Positions 56,358 to 63,989 of a DNA stretch of 64,000 nt are shown here, piece after piece. Within the stretch, counting starts at the first letter, position 1. Each line of letters opens with the position of its first letter. Location: NCBI GenBank assembly GCA_905234285.1, contig CAJOHK010000001.1, positions 69,375 to 133,374 of the forward strand, in the 5' to 3' direction. The DNA comes from an uncultured Bacteroidales bacterium. Its GTDB lineage: Bacteria > Bacteroidota > Bacteroidia > Bacteroidales > UBA932. Position numbers and translations under genes: made by a program. Under the pieces are notes generated by a model. It saw only the letters and a program-made list of their open reading frames with translations, was not told where the DNA came from and did no database searches.

Positions 56358-56945
56358 TTAGAGTTTTTTAAGTGCAGCCTTAATAAGGTCTTCCACTTTT
56401 GCGCTGGGATGGTCTTTAAGTATACCAGGAAGGACCTTGGAGATGTTCGCCTTGGAGAAGCCCAGCATCACCAGCGCTGTGGTTGCTTCCTCAGTAATGG
56501 CAGAGTTGGGAGCCTGGAACAGGGCAGTCTCTGCGGCTCCCCCGCCCTTGACAATCTTGTCTTTGAGTTCGATAATCAATCGCTGGGCGCTCTTTAGCCC
56601 AATCCCTTTCACGCTCTTGATCCTATTCACGTCCTCGGCAAGAATGGCCTGGCGGATTTCTTCCGACGTTAGCGTAGACAACATCATGCGGGCCGAGGCT
56701 ACGCCAATGCCGGATACGCCGATGAGCAGGCGGAAGAGCTCTCGCTCGTCTTTGGTGGCAAAGCCAAAGTACTGTTCTTCGTCTTCCCGGATATAATGAT
56801 GGATGTAGGCTACCGCCTCCGTTTTGAGCTGGAATGCCTCGAAAGTTTGCAGCGATATAAGGATGTTGTAGCCAATGCCGCCGTTCTCCAGAATGAGCTG
56901 GGTGGGCGTTAATTCGATGATTTGTCCTTTAATATAGTCTATCAT
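56358..56945 (-). CDS. ruvA: Holliday junction branch-migration protein RuvA
   Basis: A 195-residue tetrameric junction-binding protein, partner of RuvB (20224-21264). Domain I OB-fold (MIDYIKGQIIELTPTQLILENGGIGYNILIS), domain II helix-hairpin-helix motifs (LLIGVSGIGVASARMMLS and VNRIKSVKGIGLKSAQRLI), and a C-terminal RuvB-contacting helix bundle (EEATTALVMLGFSKANISKVL). The promoter box (56950-56957) ends 4 nt before the ATG, so the transcript is probably leaderless. Confidence 0.97.
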   Translation of the reverse strand: MIDYIKGQIIELTPTQLILENGGIGYNILISLQTFEAFQLKTEAVAYIHHYIREDEEQYFGFATKDERELFRLLIGVSGIGVASARMMLSTLTSEEIRQAILAEDVNRIKSVKGIGLKSAQRLIIELKDKIVKGGGAAETALFQAPNSAITEEATTALVMLGFSKANISKVLPGILKDHPSAKVEDLIKAALKKL

Positions 56946-56949
56946 ACCA

Positions 56950-56967
56950 CAAATTTATGTAAATTTG
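56950..56967. promoter_or_regulatory. Back-to-back promoter boxes for ruvA (-) and sufS (+)
   Basis: TAAATTTG on the minus strand (56950-56957) and on the plus strand (56960-56967) are separated by 2 bp, forming a palindrome like the one between hflX and ybeY. The plus box is 20 nt before the sufS ATG. Confidence 0.65.
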
Positions 56968-56987
56968 TAAAATTATCCAAAAGACAA

Positions 56988-58208
56988 ATGAGTATAGACC
57001 AAATACGCGCTCAGTTCCCTATCCTGTCTACCAGAGTGTACGGGAAGCCCCTGGTTTATCTGGACAATGCGGCATCGGCCCAGCGTCCCCAGGCGGTGGT
57101 TAATGCGTATGATGAACTGGTCTTATCAAAGAATGCCAATATTCACCGGGCGGTTCATGCTTTGTCCGAGCAGGCTACTAAAGCCTATGAAGATGCGCGT
57201 GATGCCGTCAAGCTATTTTTGCATGCATCGGCCCGCGAGGAAATCATTTTTACCTCTGGAGCAACCGCCGCCATCAATCTGGTAGCTTTCTCTTTTGGCG
57301 AGGCTTTCGTTCATGAGGGGGACGAGATTATTGTGTCGGTGGCCGAGCATCACTCCAACATCGTGCCCTGGCAAATGCTGTGCGAGCGAAAAAAGGCCGT
57401 TCTTAAAGTCCTTGACATTCGCGAAAATGGTGAGCTGGCGGTCGAGTCCTTGGAAAATCTCATTTCTGAGCGCACCAAAATTATAGCTATCTCTCACATT
57501 TCCAATGTGTTAGGTCTTGTAAATCCTGTTCGGGAAATCGTTACAATTAGCCATAAACATGGCATACCCGTGGTGGTGGACGGGTCGCAGGGCGTGGTTC
57601 ATGAGCCAGTGGACGTTCAGGACCTGGACTGCGACTTTTACGCTTTCTCGGGACACAAGCTATATGCTGCCACTGGAACCGGCGTCCTTTACGGCAAACG
57701 CAAGTGGCTGGACGCCATGCCTCCATATATGGGCGGCGGCGAGATGATCCAGACAGTGAGCTTTGCCGGTACCACCTACGCTCCCCTGCCGGAAAAGTTT
57801 GAGGCCGGCACCCAAAACTTCAATGCGGTTCCTACGCTTGTGCCCGCTATCGACTTTGTAAACGCCTGTAGGCAGGATAACGAGGTGGCTGCCGAGCAGC
57901 AGGCTATTGTTGATTATGTATACGACGCGCTTACCAGCGACGAGCGCATTACTTTATATGGTGTTCCTCGTGGAACAAAGTTTCCGCTCTTCTCGTTTGC
58001 CGTGAAGGGGGTGCATCATGAGGATCTGGCGCTGATTATGGACAAAATGGGCATTGCGCTGCGTTCTGGCCAAATGTGCGCCGAGCCCCTGATGGACCGC
58101 CTGGGCGTAACGGGCCTGCTGCGAGCTTCTTTTGCACCGTATAACACGCTTGAGGAGGCCAAGTACTTTATTTCTTGCCTGAACAAGGCTATTGACATGT
58201 TGCTATGA
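56988..58208 (+). CDS. sufS: Cysteine desulfurase SufS
   Basis: A PLP enzyme that takes sulfur from cysteine for Fe-S cluster assembly. From the ATG at 56988 it is 406 residues; an upstream extension would cross the promoter. Motifs: VYLDNAASAQRP, the PLP lysine Lys224 in FSGHKLYAATGTGVLYG, and the active-site loop RSGQMCAEPLMDRLG with Cys364. The type II (SufS) form is shown by the following sufE gene, whose ATG overlaps the stop. A third parS-like palindrome lies in its coding DNA at 57962. Confidence 0.96.
   Translation: MSIDQIRAQFPILSTRVYGKPLVYLDNAASAQRPQAVVNAYDELVLSKNANIHRAVHALSEQATKAYEDARDAVKLFLHASAREEIIFTSGATAAINLVAFSFGEAFVHEGDEIIVSVAEHHSNIVPWQMLCERKKAVLKVLDIRENGELAVESLENLISERTKIIAISHISNVLGLVNPVREIVTISHKHGIPVVVDGSQGVVHEPVDVQDLDCDFYAFSGHKLYAATGTGVLYGKRKWLDAMPPYMGGGEMIQTVSFAGTTYAPLPEKFEAGTQNFNAVPTLVPAIDFVNACRQDNEVAAEQQAIVDYVYDALTSDERITLYGVPRGTKFPLFSFAVKGVHHEDLALIMDKMGIALRSGQMCAEPLMDRLGVTGLLRASFAPYNTLEEAKYFISCLNKAIDMLL
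57962..57977. promoter_or_regulatory. parS-like site inside sufS
   Basis: TGTTCCTCGTGGAACA has one change from the site inside mnmG. It encodes VPRGT, as does the mnmG copy. The weakest of the three matches. Confidence 0.55.
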
Positions 58209-58612
58209 CATTAGAAGAAAAGAAACAGCAAATCATAGAGGATTTCTCGGCCTACGACGAGTGGCTGGATAAGTATGAGTACCTCATTGAACTGGGAAAG
58301 TCCCTGGAGGCTTTCCCCGAGGAAAAGAAGACGGAAGACCGGCTCATCAAAGGCTGTCAGTCCCGCGTGTGGCTGGATGCGCAGCTGCGGGAGGGCAAGC
58401 TCTATTTTACCGCCGACAGCGACGCCATCATCACCAAGGGCATCATTTCGCTTCTGATCGGCGTGTATTCGGGCCGTACACCCGAGGAAATTGCCGCCGA
58501 TGATTTTGGCTTTGTGGCCGAAATCGGCCTCAAGGAGAACCTCTCCCCCACCCGTGCCGGCGGTCTGGCCTCGATGATAGAAACCATCAAGAAAATTGCC
58601 GCCAATGGATAA
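58205..58612 (+). CDS. sufE: Sulfur acceptor protein SufE
   Basis: A 135-residue protein that accepts persulfide sulfur from SufS and stimulates it. The active cysteine is Cys51 in RLIKGCQSRVWLDAQL. Other SufE blocks are IIEDFSAYDEWLDKYEYLIELG and a C-terminal LSPTRAGGLASMIETIKKIA. The start overlaps the sufS stop by 4 bp, so the pair is translated together. SufBCD scaffold genes are not in the window. Confidence 0.96.
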   Translation: MTLEEKKQQIIEDFSAYDEWLDKYEYLIELGKSLEAFPEEKKTEDRLIKGCQSRVWLDAQLREGKLYFTADSDAIITKGIISLLIGVYSGRTPEEIAADDFGFVAEIGLKENLSPTRAGGLASMIETIKKIAANG

Positions 58613-58985
58613 CGACAACGTGCTCACCGCCCAGGATGTGCAGGCGCTGCAGCCCCTGTATGCGGCTGTTGTATCGGCCCTCAAAGAGGTGTATGACCCC
58701 GAGATTCCGGTGAATATCTATGACCTGGGCCTCATTTACGAGCTCACCATCAATAAGGAACGCGAGGTGTCCATCCTCATGACCTTCACCGCGCCCAACT
58801 GCCCCATGGCCGACCAAGTGCTGGCCGAAGTACAGCAGGGCGTAGAGGCCGTTCCTGGCGTTACCAAGTGCACCATCGACCTTACTTTTGAGCCCGAATG
58901 GGACCGTAGCATGCTCTCGGAGGAAGCCCGCGTTGAGTTGGGGCTGGATTACGAAGAAGACGATTACAGCAAGTTGCAGGATTAA
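58605..58985 (+). CDS. DUF59/MIP18-family iron-sulfur assembly protein (SufT-like)
   Basis: A 126-residue protein of the MIP18/DUF59 family, involved in Fe-S cluster maturation or transfer. Family motifs: ALKEVYDPEIPVNIYDLGLIYEL, then MTFTAPNCPMADQVLAEVQQGVEAV with a conserved cysteine, and TIDLTFEPEWDRSMLSEEAR, the hallmark Trp-containing C-terminus. The start is taken at the ATG at 58605, overlapping the sufE stop by 8 bp. The third member of the sufS-sufE cluster, which supports the function. Confidence 0.92.
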   Translation: MDNDNVLTAQDVQALQPLYAAVVSALKEVYDPEIPVNIYDLGLIYELTINKEREVSILMTFTAPNCPMADQVLAEVQQGVEAVPGVTKCTIDLTFEPEWDRSMLSEEARVELGLDYEEDDYSKLQD

Positions 58986-59470
58986 TGGAACGCGTGAATG
59001 TATATCTGGGCCTGGGGTCCAATGAAGGGGACCGCGACCTTATGCTGCTGAGGGCGGTGAACATGCTGGACGCTGCCTTTGGCACGCATCCGGAGCGCAT
59101 TTCGCGCATTGTCTCCTCCCCCGCCTGGGGTTTCGAGGGCCCCGATTTCCTGAATATGTGCGTCCTTTATCGGCTGCCCCGTCAGGGAACGCCGGAGGAG
59201 CATGCTACGCAGATTCTGGCCACCGCCAAGGCGGTGGAGCGTGCCCTTGGACGTGAGCCCGAGGAAGTGATGATGGACGATACCGGCCGCCGCATCTATC
59301 ACAATCGGCCCATCGACATCGATATCCTCTATTACGGTACGCAGGAGATTCATACAGAGGAACTTACCATTCCTCATCCACTCATCGGCCAGCGGGATTT
59401 TGTGAAAAAGCCCCTCAAGGAAATCTCGAAACCCGACATTCGCGAAGCGTTTCCAGATATTTTTGAGTAA
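58985..59470 (+). CDS. folK: 2-amino-4-hydroxy-6-hydroxymethyldihydropteridine pyrophosphokinase
   Basis: HPPK transfers pyrophosphate from ATP to the pterin in folate synthesis. At 161 residues it is normal. Motifs: YLGLGSNEGDRDLMLLRAV, SSPAWGFEGPDFLNMC, the ATP-binding RIYHNRPIDIDILYYG and the closing TIPHPLIGQRDFVKKPL. The start overlaps the preceding stop by one base (TAATG), so it is the last gene of the sufS-sufE-DUF59-folK operon. The glyS promoter overlaps its stop codon. Confidence 0.96.
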   Translation: MERVNVYLGLGSNEGDRDLMLLRAVNMLDAAFGTHPERISRIVSSPAWGFEGPDFLNMCVLYRLPRQGTPEEHATQILATAKAVERALGREPEEVMMDDTGRRIYHNRPIDIDILYYGTQEIHTEELTIPHPLIGQRDFVKKPLKEISKPDIREAFPDIFE

Positions 59471-59475
59471 ATTTG
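59468..59475 (+). promoter_or_regulatory. Promoter -7 box for glyS
   Basis: TAAATTTG begins on the folK stop codon and lies 32 nt before the glyS ATG. Confidence 0.6.
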
Positions 59476-59507
59476 CACGCTAAATTGATTAGTAATTATA
59501 CAAGTCT

Positions 59508-61046
59508 ATGACACAGGACGAACTATTTAAGGTACTGGTAGCCCATTGCAAGGAGTACGGATTCATTTTCCCCTCCAGTGAGATTTACGACGGCCTGGCC
59601 GCCGTGTACGACTATGGCCAGATGGGTGTACAGCTCAAGAACAACATCAAAAATTATTGGTGGGAAGCCATGACCCGCCTCAACGAGAATATCGTGGGTA
59701 TTGACAGCGCCATCTTCATGCATCCGCGCATCTGGGAGGCTTCTGGCCACGTGGGCGCCTTCAACGACCCTCTCATCGACAATAAGGACAGCAAAAAGCG
59801 TTATCGCGCCGATGTCCTCATCGAGGATTTCCTGGGCAAAATCGAGGAAAAGATCGAGAAGGAAGTGGCCAAGGGCCGCAAGAAGTTCGGCGAGGCCTTT
59901 GACGAGGCCCAGTTCCGCGCCACCAACCCCAACGTCCTGCGCGAGAAAGCCAAATGGGACGAGGTCCACAACCGCTACGTAGCCGCCGAGAAGGCCAATG
60001 ACCTTAACGAGTACCGCAATATCATTGTAGACAACAACATCGTGTGCCCCATCAGCGGTACCTGCAACTGGACCGATGTTCGTCAGTTTAACCTCATGTT
60101 CCAAACCTCCATGGGCTCTACGGCCGAGGGTGCCAATATCATTTATCTGCGCCCGGAGACTGCCCAGGGCATTTTTGTGAACTACCTCAACGTCCAAAAG
60201 ACCGGCCGCATGAAGATTCCCTTCGGCATTGCCCAAATCGGCAAGGCCTTCCGCAACGAGATTGTGGCCCGTCAGTTCATCTTCCGTATGCGCGAGTTCG
60301 AGCAAATGGAGATGCAGTTCTTCATCAAGCCCGGCACCGAGCTGGAGTGGTTCAAGAAGTGGAAGGAAACCCGCATGAAATGGCACGTGAACATGGGAAT
60401 GGGCGCCGAGAACTACCGTTTCCACGACCACGAGAAACTGGCTCACTACGCCAACGCCGCCACCGATATCGAGTTCAACTTCCCCTTCGGCTTCAAGGAG
60501 CTGGAAGGTATTCACAGCCGCACCAACTTCGACCTGGGCAACCACCAGAAGTTCAGCGGCAAAAAGATCGAGTACTTCGATCCGGAAGAGAACACGTCCT
60601 ATACCCCTTATGTGATCGAGACCTCTATCGGCGTAGATCGTATGTGCCTGGCCGTATTGGCCCACTCTTATACCGTAGAGAAGCTGGAAAACGGCGAGGA
60701 GCGCGTGGTGATGAAGATCCCCGCTCCCCTGGCCCCCATCAAGGTGGCCGTGATGCCGCTGGTGAAGAAAGACGGCCTGCCCGAGATCGCACAGAAAGTG
60801 GTGGATGAGCTCAAGTACGACTTCTCCTATCAGTACGACGAGAAGGACTCCATCGGCAAGCGCTATCGCCGCCAGGATGCTATTGGAACGCCTTTCTGCG
60901 TCACCGTGGACCACGATTCCCTGCAGGACGGCTGCGTCACCGTACGCGACCGTGACACCATGACTCAGGAGCGGGTAAAGATAGAAGACCTTCGCGACAT
61001 GATTGACAAGAAGGTTTCCCTTACCAATCTCCTTCGGAACCTCTAA
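59508..61046 (+). CDS. glyS: Glycyl-tRNA synthetase (single-chain, dimeric type)
   Basis: A 512-residue class II synthetase of the eukaryote/Thermus-like alpha2 type. Evidence: the N-terminal YGFIFPSSEIYDGLAAVYDYG, motif 1 region GHVGAFNDPLIDNK, motif 2 GKAFRNEIVARQFIFRMREFEQME, motif 3 near YVIETSIGVDRMCLAVLAHSY, and the C-terminal anticodon-binding domain (PIKVAVMPLVKKDGLPEIAQ and RYRRQDAIGTPFCVTVD). Length is standard for Bacteroidota. Own promoter at 59468-59475. Confidence 0.98.
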   Translation: MTQDELFKVLVAHCKEYGFIFPSSEIYDGLAAVYDYGQMGVQLKNNIKNYWWEAMTRLNENIVGIDSAIFMHPRIWEASGHVGAFNDPLIDNKDSKKRYRADVLIEDFLGKIEEKIEKEVAKGRKKFGEAFDEAQFRATNPNVLREKAKWDEVHNRYVAAEKANDLNEYRNIIVDNNIVCPISGTCNWTDVRQFNLMFQTSMGSTAEGANIIYLRPETAQGIFVNYLNVQKTGRMKIPFGIAQIGKAFRNEIVARQFIFRMREFEQMEMQFFIKPGTELEWFKKWKETRMKWHVNMGMGAENYRFHDHEKLAHYANAATDIEFNFPFGFKELEGIHSRTNFDLGNHQKFSGKKIEYFDPEENTSYTPYVIETSIGVDRMCLAVLAHSYTVEKLENGEERVVMKIPAPLAPIKVAVMPLVKKDGLPEIAQKVVDELKYDFSYQYDEKDSIGKRYRRQDAIGTPFCVTVDHDSLQDGCVTVRDRDTMTQERVKIEDLRDMIDKKVSLTNLLRNL

Positions 61047-61050
61047 GCCC

Positions 61051-61185
61051 ATGGGCCCGCTGGCGCTGCTTATAACTGCCATTCTGGCCACCCTGGTCCT
61101 GTATTTCTGGGCCAGGAAGGCTCAGCTGGAAAAGCAGCTCATGGAAGAGCGGGAAGAGAATGAACGCATTCTCTCCGTGGCGTAG
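61051..61185 (+). CDS. Small single-membrane-span protein, unknown function
   Basis: A 44-residue reading frame beginning 4 bp after glyS: a hydrophobic helix (LALLITAILATLVLYFWA) then a charged coiled segment (KAQLEKQLMEEREENERIL). It could be a real small membrane protein, or the N-terminal part of a protein whose C-terminus is the TonB-like remnant that follows in another frame. Only size, position and composition support it. Confidence 0.4.
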   Translation: MGPLALLITAILATLVLYFWARKAQLEKQLMEEREENERILSVA

Positions 61186-61309
61186 ACGAGTCCCTGGACA
61201 AGGAAGCCGTCCGTGTTGTCTCCAGCTCCCCCAAGTGGAAGCCGGGCCGTCAGCGCGACCGCGCCGTGAAGGTAACCTACACCTTCCCTGTGATCTTCCA
61301 GCTCCGATA
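61173..61309 (+). pseudogene. TonB C-terminal domain remnant
   Basis: In the frame after the small membrane protein, this stretch reads GVDESLDKEAVRVVSSSPKW, then KPGRQRDRAVKVTYTFPVIF ending QLR and stop. That is the end of the TonB C-terminal domain of Bacteroidota energy transducers. There is no start codon and no proline-rich or transmembrane part in frame, so it is a fragment. Overlapping the end of the 44-residue frame, it might belong to it through a frameshift. Confidence 0.7.
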
Positions 61310-61330
61310 AGCCGTCGGAAACAGTCTTTG

Positions 61331-61363
61331 AAAGCCGTGGCGGAAAACCGCTGCGGCTTTTTT
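61331..61363 (+). terminator. Rho-independent terminator after the glyS region
   Basis: AAAGCCG and CGGCTTT flank an inner GCGG-aaaa-CCGC hairpin, followed by a run of six T. Confidence 0.85.
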
Positions 61364-61401
61364 CATTATTTATTGGGATGGCGGGGAATGAAAGATAGCC
61401 G

Positions 61402-61409
61402 TATCTTTG
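61402..61409 (+). promoter_or_regulatory. Promoter -7 box for the ABC transporter operon
   Basis: TATCTTTG followed by CAG, 18 nt before the ATG at 61428. Confidence 0.65.
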
Positions 61410-61427
61410 CAGACCTTTGTTAAGAAT

Positions 61428-62144
61428 ATGGAACCTGTCATCACATGTGAACATTTGACCCACTGGTTCGGGGCGCGTAAAATCTATGAGGACCTGAATT
61501 TCCAGGTACAGTCCGGACATATAGTTGGTCTGCTGGGCAAGAATGGAACCGGAAAAACCACCACCATCAACATCCTGATGGGCTACCTGAAGCCCACTTC
61601 CGGCTCGTGCCGCATTTTCGGCGAGGAGGTCCAGCGCATTTCTCCCTCTACGCGCGAGCGGATAGCTCTCCTGCTGGAAGGCCACGTACAATATTCCTAT
61701 ATGAGCATCGACCAGATAGAGAAATTCTATTCTGCCTTCTATCCCAAATGGAACCGCGATGCTTATTACGGGCTGATGGAGAAACTGAAGGTGGCTCCGG
61801 GACAGAAAATATCCAGGATGTCCAACGGACAGCGCTCCCAGGTGGCCCTGGGCCTCATTCTGGCGCAAAATGCCGATCTGCTGGTGCTGGATGATTTCTC
61901 CCTTGGCCTGGATCCCGGCTACCGCCGTCTCTTCTGCGAATACCTGAGAGATTATGCCAAGGCAGAAGGAAAGACCGTTTTTCTCACCTCCCATATCATC
62001 CAGGACCTGGAAAAACTGGTAGACGAGGTGATCGTGATGGATTACGGCAGCATCCTGGTCCAGGAAGACGCAGCCTCTCTCATGGCCCGGTATCCGGGAC
62101 TTACCTTGGAGGATATTTTCATTGAACTCACGGGAAAGTATTGA
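61428..62144 (+). CDS. ABC transporter ATP-binding protein
   Basis: A 238-residue ATPase. Walker A is GKNGTGKTT (37-45); the signature is a degenerate SRMSNGQ (129-135); Walker B reads LLVLDDFSLGLD with Asp156 where most ABC ATPases have the catalytic Glu; the H-loop is LTSHIIQDLEKL. I recall DD-type Walker B in a Bacteroidota subfamily next to DUF4857 genes, so it may be a family trait. The start is the ATG at 61428, after the promoter box. It forms an operon with the permease (62147) and DUF4857 gene (62825). The substrate is unknown; export is more likely than import since no binding protein is present. Confidence 0.92.
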   Translation: MEPVITCEHLTHWFGARKIYEDLNFQVQSGHIVGLLGKNGTGKTTTINILMGYLKPTSGSCRIFGEEVQRISPSTRERIALLLEGHVQYSYMSIDQIEKFYSAFYPKWNRDAYYGLMEKLKVAPGQKISRMSNGQRSQVALGLILAQNADLLVLDDFSLGLDPGYRRLFCEYLRDYAKAEGKTVFLTSHIIQDLEKLVDEVIVMDYGSILVQEDAASLMARYPGLTLEDIFIELTGKY

Positions 62145-62146
62145 TT

Positions 62147-62818
62147 ATGAATAAGATGATTCTATACAAAGAGTGGCTGAAAACCCGTTGGCCCCTGCTG
62201 GGGATGGCGGCGGTGATGGTGGCCTTCACCTTCTACAGCCTGCTCAACCTGGCCAAAGTGGTGGAATTCCGCGGGGCCGATATCCTCTGGAGTACCCTGG
62301 TGTTCAAAGAAACCGTGCTTATCGAACAGCTCAAGTATCTGCCCGCCCTTGCCGGCGCCGTGCTCTCCGTGGCCCAATTCCTGCCGGAGATGACCCGCAA
62401 ACGTCTCAAACTTACCCTCCACCTGCCTTATCCCCAGGGAAAGATGATTGCCCTCATGGCCCTGTACGGGATGGCGGCAGTTACCCTGCTTTCCTTGCTG
62501 CAGGCGCTTGTCATAGGCATCGTCCTGGGCCGATGGATCGTTTCCGAACTGGTCGTCCGCGTGCTGGTGACAGCCGCCGTCTGGTACCTGGCCGGCTGGG
62601 CAACTTACCTTTGGATGGCTGCCATCTGCCTGGAACCCACCTGGCGCATGCGCATCGTGCTGCTCCTGATTCTCGCAGGCCTTGTCTGGCTGCTCTTCCT
62701 TTCCGGCATTCCCGAGGCATATAACGACTTCCTTCCCTGGCTCGTTCTGTATGTGCTTTGCGGCGCCGTGCTTCTGTACCACGGAGTAGCCCGTTTCAAA
62801 GAAGGACTTCAAGATTAA
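62147..62818 (+). CDS. ABC transporter membrane protein
   Basis: A 223-residue polytopic inner-membrane protein with about six hydrophobic segments: WPLLGMAAVMVAFTFYSLL, LKYLPALAGAVLSVAQF, MIALMALYGMAAVTLLSLL, VLVTAAVWYLAGWATYLW, IVLLLILAGLVWLLFL and WLVLYVLCGAVLLY. It starts at the ATG at 62147, 2 bp after the ATPase stop; an in-frame TTG just upstream overlaps that stop. It serves as the permease of the ATPase. No specific family signature is recognised beyond ABC-2-like layout. Confidence 0.8.
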   Translation: MNKMILYKEWLKTRWPLLGMAAVMVAFTFYSLLNLAKVVEFRGADILWSTLVFKETVLIEQLKYLPALAGAVLSVAQFLPEMTRKRLKLTLHLPYPQGKMIALMALYGMAAVTLLSLLQALVIGIVLGRWIVSELVVRVLVTAAVWYLAGWATYLWMAAICLEPTWRMRIVLLLILAGLVWLLFLSGIPEAYNDFLPWLVLYVLCGAVLLYHGVARFKEGLQD

Positions 62819-62824
62819 GCGATT

Positions 62825-63955
62825 ATGAAAAGAATCGGACAAATATTCATTACCGTTTCGCTGGTGGCGCTGGTGCTTTGGGTCATTCCCTGGCTCTACA
62901 ACCTCATGACCTTGAAGCCTTATTCAACCCCGTTCACCCTGTACAGCTGTATCATCCATGATTTCACTTCGCTGGACCGCTCCGACGGAAAGGCCTTCCA
63001 GTTCATTGACCGTAATGGTAATATCCACGGAGACGAGGTGCAACCCATGTTCTATGCCTCTATCCTGGCCTCCCGCGGTGCCCTCCCGGACACCATCGAA
63101 GGCCGCCCCGTGACGATGGAAGAAATCGACAGGAACTCCATCATCGTCACCTCCGACCCCAAGAATATCAACAGGAAGCAATCCAAAGTGCACCTGCTGA
63201 TGGAATCCGTTCCCGAACGGCTGGAGCTGAAAGACCCGGAAGAAGCCGTCGTTTCCCGCAAAGACGGCCTGTATATCTATGACATGGCTGCCAATACGCT
63301 TCTGAAGGAGAAAACGGACGCCTTCAACGCGGCCCTCCGGGACAAAGGTTTCGCTTTCCCCGCCCGCCTTTTTGCCGGCAATCCATCGGACCGCAAGGCC
63401 TACGACGAAGGCTACCTGGTCACTGATGCGGAAGGAAAACTCTTCCATTTCAAGCAGGCCGACGGCACCATGGAGGCAGAACACTTCACGGAGGCCGATA
63501 GAATTAATCTGAAACACTTGATTATCACGGAATTCGAAAATCGAGCCACCCTCGGCTATCTCATATCGGCAGACAATATCCTTTACATGTTGAAGCCAGA
63601 CGGTGCGGTGATACCCACCGAAGTGAGATTCGACCCGCAGAAAGAAGACCTGCTGGTGGTAGGCGACATGTTCTATTACACCATCAAGGTTTCCGATGAG
63701 AAGGGCGAGCATTTCTATGCGCTGAGAAGCGGTGATTTCTCCCTGGCCGACAAGATGGACCGTCCGTATGAATTCGAGGATGAATTCAATCTTTGCGAAT
63801 ACATTTTCCCTTGCCGCCTCACCTTCACCTCTTCCAATGACGGCTGGGTGAAACCCCGCCTGCAGGACTTCTCCTGGACAGGCCTCATCGTGGATATCGT
63901 TCTTGCCGTTCTCATAATTATGTGGCGCAGGAGGGACCGAAATCCCCATTTTTAG
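62825..63955 (+). CDS. DUF4857 membrane-anchored protein
   Basis: A 376-residue protein with a membrane helix at each end (IFITVSLVALVLWVIPWLYNL and the C-terminal LIVDIVLAVLIIMWRRRD) and a large extracytoplasmic middle rich in beta strands (DGKAFQFIDRNGNIHGDEVQPMFY and VHLLMESVPERLELKDPEEAV). The layout and the LPDTIEGRPVTMEEI motif fit DUF4857 proteins encoded after ABC genes in Bacteroidota. It starts 6 bp after the permease stop. Function unknown; presumably an accessory subunit of this transporter. Confidence 0.85.
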   Translation: MKRIGQIFITVSLVALVLWVIPWLYNLMTLKPYSTPFTLYSCIIHDFTSLDRSDGKAFQFIDRNGNIHGDEVQPMFYASILASRGALPDTIEGRPVTMEEIDRNSIIVTSDPKNINRKQSKVHLLMESVPERLELKDPEEAVVSRKDGLYIYDMAANTLLKEKTDAFNAALRDKGFAFPARLFAGNPSDRKAYDEGYLVTDAEGKLFHFKQADGTMEAEHFTEADRINLKHLIITEFENRATLGYLISADNILYMLKPDGAVIPTEVRFDPQKEDLLVVGDMFYYTIKVSDEKGEHFYALRSGDFSLADKMDRPYEFEDEFNLCEYIFPCRLTFTSSNDGWVKPRLQDFSWTGLIVDIVLAVLIIMWRRRDRNPHF

Positions 63956-63981
63956 GGATTGTCCCACGCGCAGAAAACCTC

Positions 63982-63989
63982 TATTTTTG
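63982..63989 (+). promoter_or_regulatory. Promoter -7 box for a gene beyond the window
   Basis: TATTTTTG followed by CAG, 11 bp before the window end on the plus strand, matching TAnnTTTG. Confidence 0.5.

Noticed and set aside
61160-61423. An 87-codon frame beginning at 61160
   Set aside because: It runs through the TonB-like remnant, the terminator and the ABC promoter in a different frame and has no recognisable features.
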